The position numbers were made by a program, and so were the translations under genes. The notes under the pieces were generated by a model that was not told the DNA's origin, ran no database searches, and saw only the letters and a program-made list of their open reading frames with translations. A DNA stretch of 64,000 nt from Nematostella vectensis (taxonomy: Eukaryota > Cnidaria > Anthozoa > Actiniaria > Edwardsiidae): the NCBI RefSeq assembly GCF_932526225.1, contig NC_064048.1:9262515-9326514 (forward strand). Direction: 5' to 3'. How positions within the stretch are numbered: position 1 is the stretch's first letter; each line of letters begins with the position of its first letter. Positions 40,401-50,749 of the stretch are shown piece by piece.

Positions 40401-41502
40401 AGATCTTTGAAAATTTTCCTGGCCGCGCGAAAGGGGATTGAATCAAGTGAATAATTTCAAGTTTTGGCGGGAAAATCTTAAACAACGTATTTTCCTTAAA
40501 TCCGTTAAAATTCAGACACGGCAATACCACAAAATATTGGCTAATTGTTTTCTATTGCAATGCTACTCACAATAAAGCAAAGAATAATTTAAAGTTGAGA
40601 ATTGTATGCGAAAAAAGAAAATATTGTTTTGTTGTAGGTTTCAAAAACAGGGCGCGCTCGTGAGAGTGTCGCCATTCTTGATTGCTAATGCAGTGCGCGC
40701 ACAATGCAAAAACAATTCAAAGACTACAAAATATCTGCTAAATTTTGCAGATTTGTTTCCTGAAGTTAAATAATCATTTGACTACCGGGTTGAGATATAA
40801 AGATGGCGGTAAAAGTGGTAACCACACAATGTTCTTCAGCAATAACTACGAAGACATGAAGACGGGAACTGGTTTAGCGTGCGCATATGTTTTCTCATGG
40901 TTGACATCTCGATCTACGTCACAAATGACTGGACCCGGGCCTTTCAGTTCACGGCCTTTTTTCCCAAGGTTGACCAAAACACCTCAATATTACAGATTTG
41001 AGTTATTCGCGCGAGCGCGTGTTTTATACGGTCCATAAGAACCACATACCATTTGGAAGATGAAAATATAAAGAATTGACAAAGTCTATCAACTTTGAAA
41101 GGATATATGGACTTTAAGGTGGAAACAAGGTGTAATGGCAGGTTTTATTTATTTTTTGGTTCGCATTAAAATGAGCGAAAACTTGTTCACATCCCCAAAA
41201 GAAACCCAGAACAAATTGACAAACTAAAAGATCAAACAGTTTACCACTCCCTTGTGTAAGATAATAATTATTTAAGAGAGATTCAGAGAAATTTTAATGA
41301 TCGTCCTAGCTTAGATTTTGCCAGATTCGCCACTATATAATACCAAAATCTACATTGAAACTCACGTAATGCGGACTTGTACACACGCCGGGTGAAAAGA
41401 TATGATTTCCGCGCCTTCTATAGTGTCGGTGACTTCGTTTTTGGCCCGGCCGAGCTCAGATTCGATGAACTTCAGGCTTTCTGGCGATAAGGAGCCCGCC
41501 AT
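34435..41502 (-). CDS. Tandem RWD-domain, RING-like putative ubiquitin ligase
   Basis: Eight exons: 41502-41366, 39283-39118, 38195-38029, 37564-37508, 37211-37101, 36191-36062, 35478-35370 and 34583-34435. They total 1026 nt and 341 residues, in phase throughout. The N-terminal RWD domain includes VQLQFTDGYPNTAIL (about residues 55-70) and a helix ending FVRKFLDDNPL. A second RWD-like module has YQMDFRLSVPDNYP followed by VELKDSNFP. The C-terminus has Cys/His pairs spaced like a RING finger: CSLC (exon 6), YCAHVFHYGC (exon 7) and CPACGKVIYHDRW (exon 8). RWD domains bind E2 enzymes or protein partners and RING fingers recruit E2s, so an E3-ligase role is a reasonable inference, but I cannot name the human orthologue. 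A YY1-like site (CCAAGATGGCGGGC, minus) overlaps the start codon. Minus-strand AATAAA signals lie only about 20 nt past the stop. Confidence 0.88.
35585..36125. repeat. ~110-bp tandem repeat in RWD-RING intron
   Basis: Three to four units contain CTACCTTAGGAGGGYGGGCTTGTTACAAA, GGGCATGGCTTGG, GTATACTGTATGTG and ATATCCAGGGGG. A partial unit is seen at 36020-36120, where the CTTAGGTTCAGG part is the actual end of exon 36062-36191. Long G runs (21 nt at about 35593) punctuate the array. Confidence 0.7.
38561..39105. repeat. 17-bp GC-rich minisatellite
   Basis: About 32 copies of a 17-bp unit, CACAGGCCTCCCCTGGG, occur in two main variants (GCCTCC and GCATCC). The array ends about 12 bp before the donor of the RWD-RING exon 39118-39283. 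Because 17 is not a multiple of three and the unit contains no stop triplet, long open frames appear on both strands. They are an artefact of the repeat. Confidence 0.95.
39284..41365. other. First intron of the RWD-RING gene
   Basis: I see no coding exon. The intron carries a G run of about 22 nt at 39440 and otherwise unique AT-rich sequence. The plus-strand open frame at 40745-41038 has no domain and no splice context, so I do not call it. Confidence 0.6.
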
Positions 41503-42270
41503 CTTGGATTGGCTCGCTAACACGAGGGACTAGGAACTAGTTGGTAGGCAGAGTGATCAAGGGCGATAGGATAGGATAGTTTTTTAGTGATTGATTATAT
41601 ACAAGATGAAACTTCTCTTAGCCTGTTTTTGCAGGCGTTTAACCGGTGTTTTAGATATGTTTTTTTTCGCTATGCACCGAGTCTTGGCCGCCATATTGTT
41701 TTTTTTTTCTGCATGTGAGTATAGAATGACTACTGCTGGTCTGTGTAGTCGTGGAATCAGGTAGATAAATCAACATCAACACATTGCTTGTCTTTTGACC
41801 CCAAAAAGGCTTTCAGGAAGGACCGTTGACCGCGTCGGCCACTTACCGCTGTGGTACATATTCAAATCATGGATCTGGCCTGGTGATTTTTCCGAGCTCA
41901 TGCCTTGATTCGGGTTTGCAGTGTTACAATTGAGTTAAGTCAAGAGACCACATCATGGGTCTCTTGGTTAAAAAAAAAACAAAAAAAAAAAACGCCAGAC
42001 TATGTTTGCAAGATAATTGCACGCATTTATCACAAACTCCGAATTCTAAGTGTAAATACAATGGTTAAAATCACTTATCTCGATAGAAAAGTCACGGAAA
42101 TTCCGCATCCCATGCGGAATAAATGCTAATCCCTAAATGCTTGTGTTAACTCGAATTCTTGTATCCCGAACGTTAAAAACACTACCGCATCTCTAAAAAA
42201 GTATTGTGGACTGCGGTAATATACCGGGTTAAATTTCGAAAAAAAAAATGTAACGTGCTGCGGATTTTAA
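41503..42270. other. Intergenic, head of RWD-RING gene
   Basis: The promoter region of the RWD-RING gene lies here. A plus-strand ATG at about 41672 opens a short hydrophobic leader (MHRVLAAILFFFSA) that runs into a GTGAGT donor near 41715 and could be a signal-peptide exon. No downstream exon could be matched, so it is not called. Confidence 0.35.
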
Positions 42271-42273
42271 CAA

Positions 42274-42440
<167 letters not shown>

Positions 42441-42449
42441 AAAGAGAGA

Positions 42450-43410
42450 GATCGCACTTGTTATTATTTCTTTTTATTTCTTGTTATTATTTCTTTTATT
42501 ATTTTCTTTTATGAGTTTCATATGATATCAAAACAACGGTTCCCTAAACAAACGTCAGACAAAATGCGCCCGTGCGTTACGATGCCATGCCGACATAGTT
42601 TACATATTTTTTTAAATATAATAAGATTACAAAAGTAAGAAAAAATCGTACTTTACTTTTATTTTCCAGTGATAGTAAAAGCTCCCCTTTCCACCCATGT
42701 TCCCATTCACAATTCGCCGTGACACCGGTCTTGCACTCGGCACATGTTCGTCTTTCTTCAGAGAAGACCATGGCTTGATAAGAAGCGATCTATTCTGTTT
42801 CGCTGCGCTCAGCTGAATAAACTGATAAAAACCCGAATAGAGCATACCACTTCCTGTAGCCTTGCCTCAGCGAGTTAGGAATACATTCAACGAGCGCTTA
42901 GAGCTTTTGTAGCGCATCCATGGCAAACCCAGAATTTAAGTAGAATGTCAAAAACTGGATTTTATCAGAAAAAAAATATATTAGAAGTGCAAATATGCTG
43001 AGTCCGCTGTGCCTAAATCTTTTAGAAAGTTTTAAGTTTAAGTTTTAAAAAAATTATATCGAGTGCACAAGGGATATGCAAAAATGCCCGAATCAATGCA
43101 GACTCGTGTGTTACTATCTCACTTCTCTTAACTTGATTGGCAACATCAAGGCACAGCCTCTCTTTGGTTCGTATCATTTGCCCCTGGTTTGACGTGTGAC
43201 TGGTCTGAATCGACTTAATCACCGACGAACTGGTCTGGCTAGTTATTTACTGGTCTGACAAGTAAATAACTGGTCTGACAAGTTCTTAAGTCAAGACACT
43301 GAGTAGGCCGGACACTGAGGTAGAAAATGATGCGATATAAATGGATCACGTTACCTCCTTCGGTTAAGACAAGTCAAAATTCTTACGCTGAAATGCGTCA
43401 AGCGACAAGC
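42450..43410. other. No gene seen
   Basis: AT-rich unique sequence. A short local repeat (AACTGGTCTGACAAGT) occurs at 43220-43285. The open frames on the minus strand are short and lack domains or splice support. Confidence 0.4.
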
Positions 43411-43411
43411 T

Positions 43412-43560
43412 TGGGTTCACACGAGGCGATCTTCTTATCACGTGACCAGCTTGGGGTTAGACGAGCCGAACCTATTATCACGTGACCACCTTGTGTTCAC
43501 ACGACGCGAATTTCTTATCACGTGACCACCTTAGGTTTAGACGAGCCGAACTTCTTACTG
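43412..43560. repeat. 40-bp tandem repeat carrying E-box CACGTG
   Basis: Three full units and one degenerate unit have exact 40-bp spacing. Each contains TATCACGTGACCA with a perfect CACGTG E-box at 43439, 43479 and 43519, followed by TTAGACGAGCCGAAC or TTCACACGACGCGAA. The third unit contains the stop codon of the adjacent intronless ORF. Confidence 0.85.
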
Positions 43561-44996
43561 AACTCTGTGACTTTTATTTTATCTTCCAGAACGGCTCTGT
43601 TGAACGAAACCTTGGATTTCTGCGACTTCTCTTTCTTGTGTTTGTAAGGCGGGATGATTATATTATAAGAGTAGCTGTACGACCGGGATATCATGTGCTC
43701 GTGTATTGTATTCCTTAATTCTCTCGTAAACTGATACTTCTTCGCCAAGTTTTCGGCTCGCCTCTTTTTCTCATCGATACTCGCGGTAGATCGACCCGTG
43801 AACGGCCGATCATCCCATGATGACGTCAAATTTTCTGTTACGTCACGTGGCAGAAAATCATTGACCGATTGAACGGACCTCGTTTCCATGCGCGCCAGTT
43901 CCGGGAATGATTCTTCCTCGGACTCTTGGCGTTGTGATGACCGTGCTGTGAGGTCACTATGCGATCTTTTGGGCATTTGATCGACAGAACTCTCGGGTAG
44001 ACTATCGAATAAGCTAAATCGCCGGGGTCTATTAGGCATAGATTTACTCAAAGGGCCAGCAGAACTGTAGCGCCTTTCAGACATGCCTGGGTCAACACAT
44101 GGCATTCGTACCCACTCGTACCCATTCTCTCCTATCCCCGGGATGAACGACGGGCTAGAGCCCAGTCTACTCAAAGCATTAGTCGTTCTCTTCGCCCATG
44201 TAGTTTCTTCTGTGTTCGTTTCCTCGGCAACAGAGCTTAGTCGAGATGATATCCGATTTCCGGAGGTCTGTCCGGAACGGTTTTGTCCGGAGTCGCAATC
44301 TCCCATCGAGTCGTTATTGTTTGTCTCAGAAGGCTTTCGAGTAAGTCCCTTAAATCGTCTTCTCGCTTCTAGCACAGCTTTCATTTTTCTATCTTCCTCA
44401 GCACTTTCCTCCTTTTTCTCTTCCAGTCCAAGTTCCGATATTTCCTGTGCTATTTCCATTCTGAGTGCTTCTTCACCCAACTTGATTCGCTCCAGTCTCC
44501 CGGTCATTTTGATAATCCTGCTATGTTGCTTGTCTGCCTTGATGCTTTTCTTCTTAATTTTCGTGTGCATACTCTTCTTTGTTTTCTCTTTCTTTATTTC
44601 TTTCTTGACTGAAATTTGGTCTTTAATTTGCTCCAGTTTCGTCTGCATCTCGCTTGTTGTCCTTGCCAATCGTCGCCGATTCTCGAAAGGAGAATAATTC
44701 TCGCTCTCTTTATTCGCACTGTCTTCCTTTATAGATTTCTTCGTCTGCTTTAGTTCCTTCAATATTTTCTTTTTCTCATGCTTGAGTTTTTGCAATTCAG
44801 TTTTCTTCTTTTTTCTTTTCTTTGTGTGTAGTGTATTGGAATTCGTGCTCTCTGAAATTGTCTGCGATGTAATTGTTCTTGTTGAAGTTTCGTCTTCACT
44901 TCTTGACTCTGTAACATGCTGAATGCAAGCCGTTGGTACTTCATGCCCAATAGGGCTTTCCTCGTTCTCCTTGAATCTTACAGATTTTGCTGACAT
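43518..44996 (-). CDS. Intronless Lys/Ser/Glu-rich coiled-coil protein, unknown function
   Basis: A single uninterrupted frame of 492 codons runs from the ATG at 44996 (MSAKSVRFKENEE). The frame is open another 70 codons upstream to 45206, but I prefer the internal Met because the upstream stretch looks like untranslated sequence. SVRF near the start fits the RVxF-type PP1 docking pattern. The first half is a strongly basic predicted coiled coil (KKRKKKKTELQKLKHEKKKILKELKQTKK, here described by its positions of about residues 60-90, then KKEIKKEKTKKS and an amphipathic LERIKLGEEALRMEIAQEISELGLE). The second half is Ser/Arg-rich and probably disordered, ending with a Tyr/Ser motif RSYSYSYNIIIPP. 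The last dozen residues are encoded by the E-box tandem repeat. I do not recognise the family. Codon-by-codon openness over 1.5 kb supports a real gene; absence of introns is unusual for this window and may indicate retroposition. Confidence 0.6.
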   Translation of the reverse strand: MSAKSVRFKENEESPIGHEVPTACIQHVTESRSEDETSTRTITSQTISESTNSNTLHTKKRKKKKTELQKLKHEKKKILKELKQTKKSIKEDSANKESENYSPFENRRRLARTTSEMQTKLEQIKDQISVKKEIKKEKTKKSMHTKIKKKSIKADKQHSRIIKMTGRLERIKLGEEALRMEIAQEISELGLEEKKEESAEEDRKMKAVLEARRRFKGLTRKPSETNNNDSMGDCDSGQNRSGQTSGNRISSRLSSVAEETNTEETTWAKRTTNALSRLGSSPSFIPGIGENGYEWVRMPCVDPGMSERRYSSAGPLSKSMPNRPRRFSLFDSLPESSVDQMPKRSHSDLTARSSQRQESEEESFPELARMETRSVQSVNDFLPRDVTENLTSSWDDRPFTGRSTASIDEKKRRAENLAKKYQFTRELRNTIHEHMISRSYSYSYNIIIPPYKHKKEKSQKSKVSFNRAVLEDKIKVTEFSKKFGSSKPKVVT

Positions 44997-45209
44997 ATCT
45001 GCTCTGAGTCCAGTGCTATAAAGGATATAGTTTATTCTTCCCAATTGAAACAGACGCAGATCCAACGGGTTTTGTTTCCTTGTTTCTATGGGGATTTCCA
45101 GCTTATAAATTATAACTCTTTTAGTCTGAATGGCTAGTACACGCCGCGCGCGTGAATTATTAACGATTTGACTCGTACAATATAGTAATGATTTATTAAC
45201 ATGCACTTT

Positions 45210-45960
45210 GAATCAGCAATTCTTCAACTAGCCAATCAAAAGACAACTTTGAGTGTCCAATTAATTGAGAGCGGGAAAACACAGGGCGGTTGTTACTATT
45301 CTTGTCAACAGTCATTAACATTTTTCATGTCTAGTATGAAACAAAAAAACGCCTCGAGAACATGCAAATTTATCTTATAATTTTTTTCTCCGTGTATATA
45401 TATACAGACTATGTAAAGCTTTCTTGTTGTGTGCCAGTCCGAGAGGAATGTTTTCAATAAATTAAATTAATTGAAATAGGCATGTAACGATTCTTGAGTG
45501 TAAAATTCAAAGAGTGACAATAAAACAAATAGAATTCAATTATTTTAAACTAGTTTCGTGCAAAAAGTTCATGTTTGGAACCTTGAACTCTCTGCCAAGT
45601 CAAGATGTTGATTTTTACTTCGAAGCTCTAATTTATTTGACAACTCTTCAGAAAAGGCCTTTGTGTTAAGTAGTTTCATGCAAAAAGTTCAAGTCTGTAA
45701 CCTTGGACTTTAAAATTAATCCACAGCTTTCTGTTTACAATAAAAGCAAAAAAGGGTTATGATACATAAGTATATAAATTTTCAACTATTCGTGCAAACT
45801 CGCAGAAAAAAATCATATAATCACGGCTTGTAAGATTTTCGAAAGATTTCTAACGATTATAAAACATGCGCGCAATAATGTGCTGCGCAGTTATTAGACA
45901 CGACATCTCGATTACGGAGAGTTCTATGATTGGCTGAATTTCTCATGACTGGGATATAGA
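45210..45960. other. Intergenic, no gene seen
   Basis: AT-rich sequence between two divergently oriented genes. A duplicated motif, CAAAAAGTTCA(A/T)GT with CCTTG(A/G)ACT, occurs at about 45559 and 45677. No exon was found. Confidence 0.4.
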
Positions 45961-45967
45961 GGAAAGC

Positions 45968-45975
45968 TATAAAAG
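45968..45975 (+). promoter_or_regulatory. TATA box of secreted coiled-coil gene
   Basis: TATAAAAG is followed about 30 bp downstream by a probable transcription start near 45998. An untranslated exon then ends at the donor TGAT|GTAAGT (46064/46065). It is the only convincing TATA promoter I see in the window. Confidence 0.65.
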
Positions 45976-46494
45976 GATCACCTTGTTTCGATTTGCCTGC
46001 CTGACTGAGAAGGGAGAGCAAAGGCGAACGAAAGAAAAATACATCAATCTACTACCTTTTTGATGTAAGTAAAACCAAAACTATCCAACCATGCTAACTT
46101 GCATTTCCCAAACTTGAGTTTGAGGCAAAAATTTGTTTTACCAGAGACGTCCAGTATTTTTCTTTATTACACTCCTTTTCATATAAGAACGTCTAAGTTC
46201 CAGTTAAAGCTGGGCGTTTTTATTACTAGACATTTTCAGGATGGAAATTTTACTAACGATGTCTTAAATTTTATTGAATATAAACAAATTTATCCAATGA
46301 ATTATTAGGAGAATTACATTATAAGAGAATTACATAAATGATCAATGGCAACAATATCTCAGGTTGTTTTATTGTGAACACAATTTTATTTTAGACTTAC
46401 AAAACAATATTTGGTTGCTATCTTAGCATGGTCTGTTCTTGGTCTTAAAATTTGGTGCTATCTCAGGCTGAACATCCTTATAAAAAGGGTTCAA

Positions 46495-46496
<2 letters not shown>

Positions 46497-46528
<32 letters not shown>

Positions 46529-46548
46529 GGCAGTGTACTGCCGTTTTT
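46497..46548. repeat. (TA)n run followed by a perfect hairpin
   Basis: An AT dinucleotide run of about 28 bp precedes AAACGGCAGT-GT-ACTGCCGTTT, a 10-bp perfect stem with a 2-nt loop. It lies in the 5' UTR intron of the secreted coiled-coil gene. Confidence 0.7.
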
Positions 46549-46727
46549 ATTATTCTGCGAATTCTGGTTGACGATCTGCACCAGGGGAATGGCGGGAGTA
46601 AATTTGTGAAATTTAGAGTCTATGCATTCCCTTGGCATTTTTTTCCAAAATTTTAGCCATGGCTGTTTTGTATATAATTTAATAAGCACCATCTTTTTCG
46701 CCAGATTTGTCACAACTCTGATCAAGA

Positions 46728-47797
46728 ATGAACCTTTTGCCGGTTCTTATGATGGTGACGATACTAGGCCTGGTCTCGGCCTCTAACCAAACTTCATGTC
46801 AGGTAAATTAGACAATGAAATAATTATGATGATGACTACGACGACGATGATGATGACGGTGGTGATGGTGACGGTGATAGTGATGGTAATGATTATGGTG
46901 ATGATGATAATGACAATTTAAATACTGATATAAGGAATAGTAGTGTTTTATACTGATCTAATGCTTTATACTCATATATTGCGTTTTCACCCCGATGACT
47001 TTTTCTAACGCCATATTCAAGGGACCCCAAGCGCCTCAGTGTCTACCAGCGCTAGCACTGTACCTGCAGAAACAGGAAAATCTACTTCAAGCTGTCCAAA
47101 ATGACCTAACAACCACCAAGAGCGAACTGACAACCACCAAAAACGACCTGGCAACCACTAAAAACGACCTGAGAGACACTAAGAAGGACCTAACAACCAC
47201 TACGAACGACCTAGCGACAATAAAGAGCGCCCTGAAGACCACAAAAAACGACCTGGCGACTACTATGAACGCCCTAAAAACAACCCAAAACGACCTGGCG
47301 ATCACCAAAAACGACCTGGCAAACACCAAGAACAACTTAGCGACCACCAAACAAGACTTAACATCTACCAAACACGATCTGGCAGCCACAAAAACTCAAC
47401 TCCAACAAGCTATCGGTAGGTAGTGGTATAAAACAGGCGAAAATATTGCCCAATATCCATGACACCACCGCTGGGAAGCAACTAAAAGTATCTTCATGAT
47501 ACCCATTACTGCCCAACCCCCTTAACAAATCCTGGGCGCGCGCCTAATATATATAATTATGCTCCTTGTATTGCAGGCAAATGGCCGGCTGGTCAATACT
47601 GCATCCTAGCGAAAGGCCCATGTCCCGCGGGATTCACGCGATCTTCGGGTCACATGTTGGCTATCAACATGTACAGCCACACCCCTACTTACATCAAAAC
47701 CGCGAGTTTTGGTGACAGTAAAATTGCGTGTCATGGGCCTTGCGGGAGGTACGGTAACTGGGTTGGTGAACTGCACATCACAGCCTGCTGCAAGTGA
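46728..47797 (+). CDS. Secreted heptad-repeat protein with Cys-rich apextrin-C-like domain
   Basis: Coding exons are 46728-46802, 47022-47415 and 47577-47797, totalling 690 nt and 229 residues in phase. An untranslated exon lies upstream (about 45998-46064) and an acceptor at 46704. Residues 1-18 form a signal peptide (MNLLPVLMMVTILGLVSA). Residues about 50-150 are some 14-15 heptads of the type NDLATTK with Leu at every seventh residue: a long, very regular parallel coiled coil encoded by a 21-bp coding minisatellite. The C-terminal 73 residues contain GKWPAGQYCILAKGPCPAGF, six Cys in all and a terminal ITACCK. The WPAG-Y, CPAGF and terminal CC pattern resembles the ApeC (apextrin C-terminal) domain, a carbohydrate/peptidoglycan-binding module of marine invertebrates; this is a remote match made by eye. 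The product is probably an oligomeric secreted lectin-like factor. AATAAA lies at 47965-47970. Confidence 0.75.
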
Positions 47798-47799
47798 TG

Positions 47800-48770
47800 C
47801 ACTCCGTTAAAACAATAGCAACGAAGTAAATTTTGAATGATTATGATGATGATAAAAATATAATAATAATAATTATAATGATGATAATAATTATAATAAT
47901 AACTGAAAATAATATGATTGAATCACAGGTTTACTTCAGGCTACATCACATATTGAGACATTGTAATAAAGTTATGCGAACATGGTAAATTTGTCAACTT
48001 TGAAAGTCTGCTGTAACCAACATGTGTTGTCACCCCCATGTAGGCCAGATATACTTGTTTTTGGATCCTTTGAGGTGACCACTACCGATCATAACTGATT
48101 TGTCTTTACTATGACTCCAAATTATCACCAAGACTCTACAGGTTTACCCCAATGTGCATATAAACCTAGTACAGGCATTAGTAGCAAACATATTTAACAG
48201 TATTGCAAAATCTCTGTTTACTGCTACTGTTCCCACCACACTATGAAAACAACAGCCATCCATAGGTATGTCATTTGCCATACATGATTAAGCAGAATGA
48301 TCTAGTCATAATTCTGTAAAGAGCTCACTATTATTATTGAGAATATTGCCTTGATCACAATGAGTCTATGTCATAGGAATTTTGCTGAGTTACTTTTCAT
48401 CCAGGTAGCCAGGATTTCCAGGAGGGGGGAAAGGGGTTGCACAGAGCAAATCTATAGATTTTTCAATAAAGGACCAAGATGTATAGATATCCAGGATAAA
48501 GAGGTCTACAAATGGGTGAAGAGACCGATCTTTACCCTCCCCGAAAAAAATCCAAAACCCTGGCTATGGGCCTGTATTTTTTTTTATGATAACAATTCTC
48601 ATGTGATTCTTCTCATGCACTGGCCTCTTGGGAGAAAAAAAGGAGTGGTATACTCTCTTGCATAGATTCGAGAAACAGGCTAAATGTTTATGATAAATTG
48701 CAGTCTTGTTAGACAGCTCAAGCCTATAGCTGATCACTTATTTATCACTCATCAAATTGATAAACCTAAT
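47800..48770. other. Intergenic, repeat-derived
   Basis: ATA/ATG trinucleotide-rich sequence lies at 47838-47905. A fragment around 48405-48435 (GGTAGCCAGGATTTCCAGG) resembles the one at 49428-49450 (CCGTAGCCAGGATTTTGAG), indicating a dispersed repeat. The plus-strand open frame at 48351-48665 runs through this repeat and is not called. Confidence 0.45.
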
Positions 48771-48774
48771 GCAT

Positions 48775-48975
48775 CTAAGAAATCACAGTCTTGCGAGGGA
48801 GTTCAGGCCACTGTAGCTCATGCATGTCTTCCTGGTCATTACTGCCATGTTCTGGGTCCCGTTGTTTATTGATTTGATCACATGGTCCGTGGCAGTACCA
48901 TAAGGCTATACACCAAGCTAAGAAAAGTATGGCAAATGCAATAGAAGATAGAATGGCTGCAGTTAGGCTATCCAT
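48775..48975 (-). CDS. Small single-pass membrane protein, hypothetical
   Basis: A 66-codon frame has a clear hydrophobic segment at about residues 5-27 (AAILSSIAFAILFLAWCIAL), then WYCHGPC and a hydrophilic acidic tail ending PRKTVIS. The start codon lies 21 nt downstream of a good acceptor (GACTTTCAG, exon boundary 48996). A GTAAGT donor at 49920-49925 could end an upstream untranslated exon. This arrangement (5' UTR exon plus a single coding exon) is typical of small integral membrane proteins. I do not recognise the family, and a chance frame cannot be excluded. Confidence 0.45.
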   Translation of the reverse strand: MDSLTAAILSSIAFAILFLAWCIALWYCHGPCDQINKQRDPEHGSNDQEDMHELQWPELPRKTVIS

Positions 48976-48999
48976 GCCAAAGAATCAATCAATCACCTG

Positions 49000-50440
49000 A
49001 AAGTCAAATAACACAGGCAGAGTCAACAGCGGCCAAGCTTCATAACCAAGCTTCATAAAAGCATGTTGATCAACCATTCTTTTTTATTGTTTACAATTGA
49101 AAATCCAACAGTTTAATAACAAGAAGACTTCTAAATAACCATTTAACATACCTTTAATCAATTTTATAAAAGCACACAGAATTCTGATATGAAATATTAG
49201 GGCTGGAAGAAAATTGATAAAATTTTAGAAAAAAATACTATCATTAACTTCTTTCTTCTTGAATTCTTATATATATTTTCCCTTTTTTTCCTTTATTTTT
49301 TTCTTTGTATCTGCTCTAAAAAACAACACTAATTATCTCATAGTTCACATTTAAAGGGGATATTTCTCTCAACCCACTACTACCCCCTGCTCTGACATCC
49401 AAGCTTATTATGTATGCACCCAGGCCCGTAGCCAGGATTTTGAGTGGGGTGGTTCGTTTTTCCATTTGAGCAGCCCAAATTTCGGGTATACCCTTCTCCT
49501 CGCCTTATTACTTTAGGCAATCAAATCCTCCAATAAATTCAATCTTGTATCTAAAATGTTATTAATAGGGTGCTTCTTTTTAAAATAAGTATCTATCATG
49601 GCTATATGTTAAAAAAGACTTTTAAAGTTATCTACACATTGACGTGCACGGTATATCCATCCAGCCAACGTTTTTTTTTTTTTTTTCTCTGAGCGGACGT
49701 TCAAGCCAGGTGGGGGGGTGCGTGGTTCGTCCGAACCCCCCCTCGCCACAGGCCTGCTCTTGACCATTTTAATACACAATTCCTTTAGGAACGATATTAC
49801 ACCCCTAAAATACAAACCTGCTTGGTACTTGAATATTCTAGTTTTCTTGCTCTCTCGAGGTTTGTTGTTGTGGACTGGAAAAGTAAATTCCGGTCTAATC
49901 GCCAACGTAATTAGCATTTGACTTACAGCATTAGACAAAAAAAAATTCGCTCAAACATCAAATCTACCACGAAACACAAAAATGTAATTATTCCTTGCAG
50001 AGTGAAGAGATTAACTGTTCCGTTCATCAAATATATCGCTCTAGGGGTGATCAGTTCCAGCCTGATTTCCCGGGTTCTTTGGCAGGACAAAGTAGCTCAG
50101 AATAAAATACGTGCGGCAACAACACAATAGCTGCCTCGATAGGAGCTCACAAGTAGATTTATTCATCTCGCCATCTGCACTGCACTAGCCAATCACAAGC
50201 GGGGAATCTGACAGCTTGTCGCGGAGTTTTCAAGTATCGATGACATGACAAAGAGCTTAGCGATAGCCCAATGCGTGCTTTCCGGGTATCCTGTCGTTGA
50301 CGTCCGAACAACCGATGAACAAATATCTCCTGGTGTTTTATACTGCAGTAATCCCCGGGAAACATTTAAAGCCACTCCAGTAGATAACCGCTCATCTGGC
50401 ACGTCACACTGTCCACAGTGACAATATTATTATAGGGAGG
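49000..50440. other. Intergenic, dispersed repeat fragments
   Basis: No convincing coding exon. Positions 49428-49760 carry dispersed-repeat sequence (GTAGCCAGGATTTTGAG and GTTCGTCCGAACCCCCC with a T run). 49926-50140 may be the untranslated first exon and promoter of the small membrane gene on the minus strand. Confidence 0.35.
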
Positions 50441-50446
50441 GGGAAG

Positions 50447-50745
50447 GCAACAGTGGAACCTTTGTCCTCTGTGGGATTGGAAGAGGCAAGGGTGCACTTT
50501 TGTCCTCTGTGGGAGGGGGAGAGGCAAGAATGCACTTTTGTCCTCTGTGGGAGGGGAAGGGGCAAGGGTGCACTTTTGTCCTCTGTGGGAGGGGAAGAGG
50601 CAAGGGTGCACTTTTGTCCTCTGTGGGAGGGGAAGAGGCAAGGGTGCACTTTTGTCCTCTGTGGGAGGGGGAGAGGCAAGAGTGCACTTTTGTCCTTTGG
50701 GGGAGGTGGATAGGGCAACAGTCCTCTGTAGGAAGGGATAGGCAA
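50447..50745. repeat. ~39-bp minisatellite
   Basis: Seven to eight copies of CTTTTGTCCTCTGTGGGAGG plus GGAAGAGGCAAGGGTGCA repeat, degenerating at the right end. Open frames on both strands across the array are repeat artefacts. Confidence 0.95.
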
Positions 50746-50749
50746 CACT

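Noticed and set aside
41672-41716. Signal-peptide-like mini-exon followed by GTGAGT
   Set aside because: No matching downstream exon was found; a T-rich stretch easily yields a hydrophobic peptide.
44083-44697. 204-codon plus-strand frame with hydrophobic stretches
   Set aside because: It is antisense to the intronless coiled-coil ORF; its composition follows from that gene's Lys/Glu codons.
47087-47389. Minus-strand hydrophobic frame of 100 codons
   Set aside because: It is the antisense of the heptad-repeat coding exon, whose Thr/Lys/Asp codons read as Val/Phe/Leu in reverse.
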